A stretch of 64,000 bases of DNA from contig JANQJU010000040.1 of NCBI GenBank assembly GCA_028281495.1, positions 1 through 64,000 on the forward strand. The letters run 5' to 3'. Shown here piece by piece: positions 36,127-43,489 of this stretch; position 1 is the first letter of the stretch; each line of letters starts with the position of its first letter. A model generated the notes under the pieces. The model did no database searches. It was not told the origin of the DNA and was given only the letters and a program-made list of their open reading frames with translations. Made by a program: the position numbers and the translations under genes. Origin of the DNA: SAR324 cluster bacterium. GTDB taxonomy: Bacteria; SAR324; NAC60-12.

Positions 36127-37008
36127 ATGTATGTCGTTACGGGAGCAACTGGAAATACGGGACAAAGAATCACCGAAGCGTTGTTGAAAGCAGGGAAGCA
36201 AGTACGTGTTTTTGGGAGAAGTGAAGCACGCCTCAAAGGGCTGATTGAGCTAGGAGCAGAAGCTTTTATTGGTGATTTTGAAGATGAAAAGGTATTGACG
36301 CAAGCGTTCGAAGGCGCCATCGCGGTTTATGCAATGATACCTACCAACTTTCAGTCAAATGACTATCGAGGATATCAAAATAAGGTTGGAGAAGCTATTG
36401 CCGCTGCCCTCAAAAACACTGGGGTTCGCTATGTTGTCAATCTGAGTAGTTTAGGAGCCGAATCGGATGGGAAAACAGGCCCCATTGCAGGGTTACGTGA
36501 CCAGGAACAGCGTTTAGCCGAATTGCAAGGTACGAACATCCTACATTTGCGTCCGGCATTTTTTATGGAAAATCACTACGCCACGATTCCTTTATTGAAG
36601 GGACAAGGAATCATTGGCAGTCCGCTTAAACCAGATGTGGCAATTCCACAGATTCATACAAAAGACATTGCAGATAAGGCGATTGAAGCTCTGCTAGAAT
36701 TGAATTTTTCCGGCCACCAAGTTCAAGAGCTATTGGGGGAACGGGAAGTGACCATGCGAGAGGTCACGCTTGCTCTGGGAACCGCGCTAGGAAAGGATAT
36801 TCCGTATGTTCCATTTTCTTATGAAGATGCAGAGCAAGGCATGATTGCAGGGGGACTCACAAAAAATGTTTCCCAAGCTATGGTTGAATTGTATCAAGCG
36901 ATCAATGATGGAGTGATTGGAAAAGGCACACAACAATCGGCAACGATCACGAAAACTTCCATTGAAAGTTTTGCAAAAGAGTTTGCACAGGCTTACAGGA
37001 ACAGCTGA
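36127..37008 (+). CDS. NmrA-like NAD(P)-binding reductase
   Basis: The 293-residue protein opens with the atypical-SDR loop MYVVTGATGNTGQRITEALL and continues with VFGRSEARLKGLIELGAEAF, as in NmrA/HSCARG-type redox sensors and QOR2-like quinone reductases. RPAFFMENHYATIPLLKGQGI is typical of the substrate side of this group. TAGGAGAAGAAT precedes the ATG. It is divergent from a LysR-type gene. Likely roles are quinone or aldehyde reduction or redox sensing; not resolved. Confidence 0.88.
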   Translation: MYVVTGATGNTGQRITEALLKAGKQVRVFGRSEARLKGLIELGAEAFIGDFEDEKVLTQAFEGAIAVYAMIPTNFQSNDYRGYQNKVGEAIAAALKNTGVRYVVNLSSLGAESDGKTGPIAGLRDQEQRLAELQGTNILHLRPAFFMENHYATIPLLKGQGIIGSPLKPDVAIPQIHTKDIADKAIEALLELNFSGHQVQELLGEREVTMREVTLALGTALGKDIPYVPFSYEDAEQGMIAGGLTKNVSQAMVELYQAINDGVIGKGTQQSATITKTSIESFAKEFAQAYRNS

Positions 37009-37044
37009 TTACTTTTGCAAATCAAAGACAGGTCTTGATCCAAT

Positions 37045-37509
37045 CTATGTGGATTGTTTTGACATGATTTCCACGGCTCGGTGAATGCCCTTTTTGATTT
37101 TGGAATGGGTACCACAACGACAGATATTGATCATATTGGTATCGATATCCTTGTCATCGGGATGGGGGTTTTGGGCGAGTAAGGAGGCAGCGGTCATGAT
37201 CTGTCCTGATTGGCAATAGCCACACTGGGGAACATCGTTTTCTATCCAGGCTTGCTGTAACGGGTGTTTACTATTTTTGGACAGGCCTTCAATGGTGGTA
37301 ATTTCAGCATCAACAAGGCCTGCAACGGGCAGTATACAAGAACGAGTTGCCACCCCATTAAGATGGATCGTACAAGCCCCACATAAACCCTTACCGCAGC
37401 CGAATTTGGTTCCGGTCAACCCCAATGTGTCTCGGAGTACCCACAGGAGTGGAGTGTCAGAGGTGACATCGACATGGTATTCCTGTTTATTAATTTTTAG
37501 ACGAAACAT
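37045..37509 (-). CDS. iorA: [2Fe-2S] subunit of an IorAB-type molybdenum dehydrogenase
   Basis: The start at 37509 lies 7 bases after AGGAGGT, better than the ATG at 37515. The 154-residue protein has both iron-sulfur motifs of the xanthine-oxidase family small subunit: CGKGLCGACTIHLNG with a further Cys (RSCILPVAG) and CGYCQSGQIM with ICRCGTH. It resembles isoquinoline 1-oxidoreductase alpha subunit and periplasmic aldehyde-dehydrogenase subunits. It lies 13 bp downstream of the large-subunit gene on the same strand, so the two are cotranscribed. The substrate is not deducible. The product passes electrons to an external acceptor such as a cytochrome. Confidence 0.88.
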   Translation of the reverse strand: MFRLKINKQEYHVDVTSDTPLLWVLRDTLGLTGTKFGCGKGLCGACTIHLNGVATRSCILPVAGLVDAEITTIEGLSKNSKHPLQQAWIENDVPQCGYCQSGQIMTAASLLAQNPHPDDKDIDTNMINICRCGTHSKIKKGIHRAVEIMSKQST

Positions 37510-37522
37510 TTGCATACCTCCT

Positions 37523-39691
37523 TTAAATGAAAAAACCTTCTTTGCTCAAAGGCAGATTTCTAACGCGTTTGCCAGTAGCAGCAAAAATTGCGTTGGTGAT
37601 GGCGGGTGGCAATGGAGGAACCCCCGGTTCTCCCACTCCTGAAATGGGTTCGCCGCTGGGTACAATATACACTTCCACGGGCGGCGCATCTTTGGTTCTG
37701 AGCGTCCGATAATCATGGAAGTTGCTTTGCTCAGTACGACCATTTTTGAACGTGATTTCTTCCGTAAAAGTCGACGATAGACTCCAAAAAATACCTCCTT
37801 CGATCTGGGCTTTAACGATCTCAGGGTTCACCACAACGCCACAATCGACAGCAGCCGTGATTTTGTGAATGGTGACTTGTCCCTCACTGGAAACCGAAAG
37901 CTCGGCCACTTCTGCCACATACGTGTTGAAGGATTTGTGGACCGAAATGCCTTGGAAATGACCGGGAGGTTGATGCCCCCAGCCCGCTTTTTCAGCAGCT
38001 AAATCCAAAACACCAAGATAGCGAGGCTCTTCTTTCAAAAGCTTTCTGCGGTATTCATAAGGATCTTGTCCTGCCGCGTGGGCAGCTTCGTCTACAACCG
38101 ACTCTTTGTAAAAACCGGTATAAGAGTGCATCACAGAGCGATGTGAACCCATAGGAACAGGCAGGTCAATCAGTTCGATATCCAAATTGAAGTCATCGAT
38201 GAGATAAGGAAAAGGGTTTGGATCCAGCATGGATTGACTCATGCCGTTGCCCACGGAAGGATCTCCGAAAAGTTTGGTGTAGGGGAACCACGCAATGGAA
38301 GGAATGTTTTCATCAATCGTGCGCTCCATAAAGTAAGGACTGGCCAGTTGGGAATTCCAGTGCTTGGGGAGGCCGCTTTGATCCAATCCAACTTGAAAAC
38401 GAGCGCGATTGCCGGATCGATAAAAGTCATGCTGCATGTCTTCTTCACGAGACCAAATGAGCTTAACCGGCTTCTTGACCGCTTTGGCAACATGAACTGC
38501 GTATTCCACAAAGTCCCCTTCCAAGCGTCGACCAAAACCCCCTCCTAAGAAGGTGAGGTTGATTTTGATTTGATCTTGTGGAACCCCAGTAATCCTGCTG
38601 GCGAGAATAGCAGTAATATTGAAATTTTGGGTGGGAACCCATAGTTCACACGAATTTTCGGTCACGTGAGCTGTACAGTTCATGGGTTCCAAAGGGGAGT
38701 GCGACAAAAACTGAGCCGAATATTCCAAATCTAAGGTTTTTGTTGCTTGAGGGAACTGAGCTTTTTCCATCTTATTCAACGCTGCGGTCAATTGCTGGTT
38801 GATAGAATCACTACTCATTTCGGCATGTTCCCCTTCATCCCATTGGACTTCCAGGGCTTGGATCCCTTTGGAAGCATTCCAATAAGAATCCGCAACAACC
38901 ACTAACCCTCCTGGGATAGGGACCACCGCTTCGACTCCCTTTGAACTCAAGGCTGCCTTTTCGTTGTAACTCTTCACCTTTCCACCAAAAACAGGAGAGA
39001 GCGTGAGCGTGGCAATTAACAGATTATCGAGTTGGACATCGACACCATACTGGGCTTGTCCATTGACTTTGAGAGGAGTGTCTTTGCGGGCAATGGGATG
39101 TCCGATAATTTTAAAATCTTTGGGATTTTTTAAAGGAGGGTCGCTTTCAGGCGAAATTTTGGATGCAGCTTCCGATAGCTCACCATAACTCAGTCGATTG
39201 CCACTAGAATGGATCACATAACCGCTTTCCGTCCGGCATTGAATAGGGGGCACCCCCCATTTTTCCGCTGCGGCTTCGATCAGTATTCCTCTGGCAGAAG
39301 CCCCCAGCTTTCTCATGGGTTCCCAATAGTTTTTAATCGTGGAACTGCCCCCCGTCAATCGTACGCCGAGTGGTGCTGTTCCAAAAGCGGAGTCATGAGG
39401 AGCAAATTGTGGATTCATTTTATCCCAATCTGCATCCAATTCTTCTGCAACAATCATGGTTAAAGCCGTCATGACCCCCTGCCCCATTTCAGACGAGGGA
39501 ACTTGATAGGTGATGACACCATCAGGAGCGATGTGCAGCCACGCTTTGACATCGATCCCATAAACTTGTTTTCCTGTATCGCTGGAAGCAATAGGTTTGA
39601 GGGTCGTCTTGCACCCAATCAGTAACCCAACACTGCCAATGGCAGAGATCTTTAGAAGATCCCTACGATTAAGATGGATGATTCGGTTCAT
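37523..39691 (-). CDS. iorB: Molybdopterin-binding subunit of an IorAB-type dehydrogenase, Tat-exported
   Basis: I chose ATG 39691 (AAGGTG 6 bases upstream; 722 residues). The N-terminus has a twin-arginine motif (NRRDLLKISAIGSVGLLIGC), and the Cys at its end could be lipidated, so the enzyme is probably folded before export and held in the periplasm. Family signatures of molybdopterin dehydrogenases follow: PSSEMGQGVMTALTMIVAEE, FLGGGFGRRLEGDFV, GSHRSVMHSYTGFYKESVVDE and GVGEPGVPPLPPAI. The isoquinoline 1-oxidoreductase beta family oxidises aromatic heterocycles or aldehydes; which one here is unknown. A TetR-type gene lies directly upstream, and the two regions share an operator-like palindrome. 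No cofactor-insertion (XdhC-like) gene is nearby. Confidence 0.9.
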   Translation of the reverse strand: MNRIIHLNRRDLLKISAIGSVGLLIGCKTTLKPIASSDTGKQVYGIDVKAWLHIAPDGVITYQVPSSEMGQGVMTALTMIVAEELDADWDKMNPQFAPHDSAFGTAPLGVRLTGGSSTIKNYWEPMRKLGASARGILIEAAAEKWGVPPIQCRTESGYVIHSSGNRLSYGELSEAASKISPESDPPLKNPKDFKIIGHPIARKDTPLKVNGQAQYGVDVQLDNLLIATLTLSPVFGGKVKSYNEKAALSSKGVEAVVPIPGGLVVVADSYWNASKGIQALEVQWDEGEHAEMSSDSINQQLTAALNKMEKAQFPQATKTLDLEYSAQFLSHSPLEPMNCTAHVTENSCELWVPTQNFNITAILASRITGVPQDQIKINLTFLGGGFGRRLEGDFVEYAVHVAKAVKKPVKLIWSREEDMQHDFYRSGNRARFQVGLDQSGLPKHWNSQLASPYFMERTIDENIPSIAWFPYTKLFGDPSVGNGMSQSMLDPNPFPYLIDDFNLDIELIDLPVPMGSHRSVMHSYTGFYKESVVDEAAHAAGQDPYEYRRKLLKEEPRYLGVLDLAAEKAGWGHQPPGHFQGISVHKSFNTYVAEVAELSVSSEGQVTIHKITAAVDCGVVVNPEIVKAQIEGGIFWSLSSTFTEEITFKNGRTEQSNFHDYRTLRTKDAPPVEVYIVPSGEPISGVGEPGVPPLPPAITNAIFAATGKRVRNLPLSKEGFFI

Positions 39692-39717
39692 AATGGCACC
39701 TTCATGTTTTGAAATTA

Positions 39718-39735
39718 AATGAATATTCATTCATT
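39718..39735. promoter_or_regulatory. Candidate TetR-type operator upstream of iorB
   Basis: AATGAATATTCATTCATT lies 27 bp upstream of the iorB start. It contains the perfect palindrome TGAATATTCA and matches 40366-40383, upstream of the TetR-type gene, at 17 of 18 positions. Confidence 0.65.
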
Positions 39736-39779
39736 TTTTGATCACACCGATTTTAAGGAATATTACGACCCCTTATGAT

Positions 39780-40352
39780 TCAAAGTTTGATCGCATCCCA
39801 ACTGGCTTGGAATGTCTGAGCTAGAGTTGCCTCATCAAGCTGCAATTTTCCCTGTCTCTGCATCTTAATGAGGAACGTCACAGGCGCATAATACAAAGCA
39901 TACAGCACATACTCTGGTAAGTCTTTGATCGCCTTTTCGTACTTGGCTCGTTCCACCAACTCGGCAAAGGTTTGGAAGTATTTGTGTGCTTCCTCTTGTG
40001 TGCCCTTCATGGCGAAGGGGGAATTGTCGTATTGTTCGACAAAGAGCAAATTCAACGGATGTTCTAAATAAAAATTAAGCCCATTGTACCAAATTTTTTC
40101 AAAAGCCACTCTCACCGGCATTCCTGGAGAGATTCCTTGAAAAATCACATCTCCTAATTGAGATTTGATCTGGAGGTAGAGCGCATTGAGCAGTTCTTCT
40201 TTGTTTTGAAAATACAAGTAAATCGTGCCTGCGGCCACGCCCGCCTCTTTTGCAATTTGAGACATCGGTGTGGCATGGAATCCCTGTTCCGTAATCAATT
40301 GCAGTGTGGCTTGAAGAATTGCTTCTTTTTTTTCGAGTTGTTTCGTGTTCAT
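39780..40352 (-). CDS. TetR/AcrR-family transcriptional regulator
   Basis: The helix-turn-helix (TEQGFHATPMSQIAKEAGVAAGTIYLYFQNKEELLNALY) is canonical. The ligand-binding helices that follow are variable as expected in the 190-residue protein. It is encoded just upstream of the IorB/IorA genes on the same strand. Near-identical palindromes precede both this gene and iorB, so it probably represses itself and the molybdoenzyme genes. Confidence 0.92.
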   Translation of the reverse strand: MNTKQLEKKEAILQATLQLITEQGFHATPMSQIAKEAGVAAGTIYLYFQNKEELLNALYLQIKSQLGDVIFQGISPGMPVRVAFEKIWYNGLNFYLEHPLNLLFVEQYDNSPFAMKGTQEEAHKYFQTFAELVERAKYEKAIKDLPEYVLYALYYAPVTFLIKMQRQGKLQLDEATLAQTFQASWDAIKL

Positions 40353-40365
40353 GTTTCACACAATA

Positions 40366-40383
40366 AATGAATGTTCATTCATT
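40366..40383. promoter_or_regulatory. Candidate TetR-type operator upstream of the regulator gene
   Basis: AATGAATGTTCATTCATT lies 14 bp upstream of the TetR-type gene's start. It differs by one base from the site before iorB. Its position would block the regulator's own transcription. Confidence 0.65.
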
Positions 40384-40508
40384 ATCAACCACAATCTACA
40401 AAAGTGACCAAACTATCTCATCCATCTTCCATCATCCCCCTTGGAGCTTTTCAACTCCATCTCGGTTTTCACGATCTTACACTCGATTTTCATGGTCTCA
40501 CAATCAGC

Positions 40509-41492
40509 TCAATAAATTTTTGCTTCGAGACCGCCGCCATATTTGAAATGCTCGTAAATCTTTTCTTGGGTGGTTTCATTTTGATCCTGTGAAACGGAAT
40601 AATATCGAGAATTCATTGAATTGACGGCGATAAACCATCTCCATTTTGTCTTTTCTCCCAACAATGGATTGGCCAGGTCTCTTGTGTATCGCAGCTCGGT
40701 CGTTCGATGCGTTTCGACGGTTTCATCGTCGTTTGCCGATATCTGTTTGGGTGAATCGTCCGATTCTTCACAGGTGAAGGCATTATATTTCAATAAAAGT
40801 TCACTCAAATCATCCGTTGCTATTTGTATGGAAGCATCATCTGCTTGGTGACAACGATCTTGTGTTTTCATCACTCTCAAGTATCCAGTGAACGGGTTAT
40901 TGACAAATTTGGCAAAAATATAAGCCCCCGTGAATGCGGTGATCGCATCAATATGAATCGGTGATACCCGTAAAGAAGAACCGTAACCCAGACCGGTTTC
41001 TAGATGTTCAAAGCTCAATTGAGCTTGGGCATAGGTTAAATCTAAATCCAAAAAGCGGGTTTGCCGATCATCGATACTTTCCTGGGTGGAGCCGGTCAAT
41101 GACGGGCCATTGGTGTTTGTTTCGCTCTCGCCTCTTCCTTTGCTGTTTAAGAATGTAATCGCAAATGGTTCGATGACATCATACGAATAACCCTTGAAAT
41201 TGAAGGTCGCTTCCACGGTTACAATCGGGCCATTGTTGGTCATTGAGTCGAAATCACGATTGTTTCGATCTCCCTTTGCTTCGGTACGAAGTCCTTCTTT
41301 CACAAAGAATCCTGCCCCTACGCTTAGGTCAAAGCGGTCTGTCCCATTGGGAGATTGTGAACTTGCAGGTTGAACTTTCTCAGGTGCCTGAGACTCGTTA
41401 GACTGTGCCGAGTTTTGGCAAACTAGAAACACCAACAAACACAAATTTAATTTCAAATAAAGTGTAATAATTCGTCTCATTTGTTCATTCAT
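40509..41492 (-). CDS. Probable outer-membrane beta-barrel protein
   Basis: A hydrophobic N-terminal segment (ITLYLKLNLCLLVFLVCQNSA) precedes a Ser/Gln/Pro-rich linker and then alternating amphipathic strands (FDLSVGAGFFVKEGL; IVTVEATFNFKGYSYDV; LDLDLTYAQAQLSFEHLETGLGYGSSL). The C-terminus ends in GGGLEAKIY, with an aromatic last residue, a hallmark of barrels inserted by BamA. No family is recognised. It is divergent from another barrel-like gene. The start (ATG 41492 or the internal ATG at 41480) lacks a clear ribosome binding site. Confidence 0.6.
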   Translation of the reverse strand: MNEQMRRIITLYLKLNLCLLVFLVCQNSAQSNESQAPEKVQPASSQSPNGTDRFDLSVGAGFFVKEGLRTEAKGDRNNRDFDSMTNNGPIVTVEATFNFKGYSYDVIEPFAITFLNSKGRGESETNTNGPSLTGSTQESIDDRQTRFLDLDLTYAQAQLSFEHLETGLGYGSSLRVSPIHIDAITAFTGAYIFAKFVNNPFTGYLRVMKTQDRCHQADDASIQIATDDLSELLLKYNAFTCEESDDSPKQISANDDETVETHRTTELRYTRDLANPLLGEKTKWRWFIAVNSMNSRYYSVSQDQNETTQEKIYEHFKYGGGLEAKIY

Positions 41493-41604
41493 TTAAATGT
41501 TATCGATTACTTCAATGTGAATATCGGAGGGAAAGTAGCATTTTTTTAATATTAGTTCAAACGAACTGATATCAATTTAATTTTTCAAGAGTCAGTGAGT
41601 TAGA

Positions 41605-42417
41605 TTGCCTAAAACAAAAAAACGAATACCATTCCTCTATAGAGGTTTTTTACTTAGCATCTTATGGTTGCTTTTTTATACGATTGTATCTGCTGCCGAA
41701 AAAGGCGAAAAACCATTCATCGGGAACTATTACTTTGTCTATGGATTGAATGTTTCGAATATCAATAAGCACGATATTCACGTCACTCATTCCAAAAAAG
41801 GTCATGATTTTACTTTAGTCAATGCCAAAGCCATAGATGGAGACTTCGTATCCGAAAATCCACTGGATATCGGGGATAATCAATTTCAACTGCGTTTTGG
41901 TCGTCGGCTTTATGCAAATTGGGATATTGAGTTCAGTATTGAGCACAACAAGTATATTTTAACCAACCAGCATGCCCGTGTAAAAGGCCGCATTTTTGGT
42001 GAAAGTGTTGACAGAGATTTGAAGGTGGGTCCCAATGAAAATTTTCAATTGGAACACACGGATGGATATAATCATTTCACCGTGAATTTGGTGTATAAGT
42101 TTCCTTTAATCAGTTCCAGTGATTTTACTTTAGATCTGTATGGTGTGGGGGGGATTGGCAAAATGATCCCCGTCACAGGGTCTGATGTATTTGGGGAGGA
42201 AAGGGACCATAAATATCGTATTGCTGGCAATACCTATAGTGGAGGAATCGGGTTGAGACGGTCGTTTACAAAAAGGTGTTTTGTGCAATCGGCATTAAAA
42301 ACCTATATGACCGATGTGTATGATGCCAAGCTCGCCGGAGGAGCCACAGCCAAGCACAAAACCGTAAGTCAGACGTGGCAACTTGAAGTCGGGTGTTATC
42401 TCGGAAAGCTGTATTGA
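41605..42417 (+). CDS. Probable outer-membrane beta-barrel protein, TTG start
   Basis: Translation probably begins at TTG 41605 after GTGAG. A signal peptide (FLLSILWLLFYTIVSAAE) is followed by an OmpW/opacity-like eight-strand pattern: PFIGNYYFVYGLNVSNI, LRFGRRLYANWDIEFSIEHNKY, HFTVNLVYKFPL, LDLYGVGGIGKMIPV and a C-terminal WQLEVGCYLGKLY ending in Tyr. The 270-residue size is usual for such small porin-like proteins. Function unknown. It may be transcribed together with the serine hydrolase, which follows after 49 bp. Confidence 0.65.
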   Translation: MPKTKKRIPFLYRGFLLSILWLLFYTIVSAAEKGEKPFIGNYYFVYGLNVSNINKHDIHVTHSKKGHDFTLVNAKAIDGDFVSENPLDIGDNQFQLRFGRRLYANWDIEFSIEHNKYILTNQHARVKGRIFGESVDRDLKVGPNENFQLEHTDGYNHFTVNLVYKFPLISSSDFTLDLYGVGGIGKMIPVTGSDVFGEERDHKYRIAGNTYSGGIGLRRSFTKRCFVQSALKTYMTDVYDAKLAGGATAKHKTVSQTWQLEVGCYLGKLY

Positions 42418-42466
42418 AAGAGACGCTACTCTTAAAAAACGATGAAAAAGTGAGGCTGAACATATT

Positions 42467-43489
42467 ATGGGAAAGATGACAGAATGGATCAATAAGTTGG
42501 AACAGACTGCGGAAATACATGACTTTTCAGGAGTCGTATCTGTATTTCGTGAAGAAGAAACGATCTATCACGCTGCTTTTGGATATCGAGATATTAAGAA
42601 TCAAGTCCCCAATGATATCGATACCAAGTTTGGAATCGCATCTGGCACGAAGGTATTCACTGCATTGGGCATAGGAAAACTGATTGATCAAAGGAAATTG
42701 TCATTGGACACCAAGGCTTCCGAAATTCATGCCGACTTCCATTCATTCATTGATAAAGAAGCCACGATTTTAAATCTGCTGAGTCACACGTCGGGCATTT
42801 ACGATTATATGGATGAAGAAATCATTGAAGATTTCGATAATTTTTCAGTAGAAATTCCTTGGTCTCAATTGGTGACTCCCTTGGATTATCTTCCACTTTT
42901 CCAAGATAAAAAAATGAAGTTCCAGCCCAATGAACGTTTTTCTTATTCCAATGGCGGATTCGTTTTTCTCGGAATCATTATTGAAGTCATCACCGGCCGA
43001 ACTTACCGTGAATTCATCGAAACTGAAGTCTTGCAACCCGCCGGAATGCAAGACTCTGGATTTTATGCTTTCAACGATCTCCCCTCCAATACAGCCAACG
43101 GATATCTTGCAGATCTAAAAACCACCAACATCTACCAAATCCCGATACGAGGTGGTGGAGATGGGGGAATGTATACGACTTCGAAAGACGTACAAAACTT
43201 TTGGAACCAGCTCTTTTCCTATCAAATCCTGTCCAAAGAACTGACGGAAATCTATTTAAAAACACAATACGCATTCGATCAAAAATTTGGATATGGTTGT
43301 GGAATCTACAAAACACTAGACAATCGTATGTTCTATGTGGTGGGGAGTGATGCCGGAGTGGGTTTCGATTCTCGATATGTGGTAGACCAAGCGATGGTCA
43401 TCAATATACTTTCCAATCGAACCGATGGGGAGCAACCAATCCGAGAATGGATGAAAGCATTTTTATTCAACGATGTACTTGAATCGTAA
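42467..43489 (+). CDS. Serine hydrolase of the class C beta-lactamase family
   Basis: The 340-residue protein has the SxxK nucleophile motif at Ser59-Gly60-Thr61-Lys62 (FGIASGTKVFTA), the flanking LLSHTSGIYDY, and the YxN motif Tyr160-Ser-Asn162. The third-motif region is represented by GGGDGGMYTTSKDVQNFW. No signal peptide is present, so it is probably a cytoplasmic peptidase or esterase rather than a beta-lactamase. Its last 27 bp overlap, tail to tail, the end of the convergent PDZ-protein gene. Confidence 0.88.
   Translation: MGKMTEWINKLEQTAEIHDFSGVVSVFREEETIYHAAFGYRDIKNQVPNDIDTKFGIASGTKVFTALGIGKLIDQRKLSLDTKASEIHADFHSFIDKEATILNLLSHTSGIYDYMDEEIIEDFDNFSVEIPWSQLVTPLDYLPLFQDKKMKFQPNERFSYSNGGFVFLGIIIEVITGRTYREFIETEVLQPAGMQDSGFYAFNDLPSNTANGYLADLKTTNIYQIPIRGGGDGGMYTTSKDVQNFWNQLFSYQILSKELTEIYLKTQYAFDQKFGYGCGIYKTLDNRMFYVVGSDAGVGFDSRYVVDQAMVINILSNRTDGEQPIREWMKAFLFNDVLES

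Noticed and set aside
40371..40592. Small plus-strand gene between tetR and the barrel gene
   Set aside because: It overlaps the 3' end of the barrel gene and starts inside the operator-like palindrome region, without a ribosome binding site.
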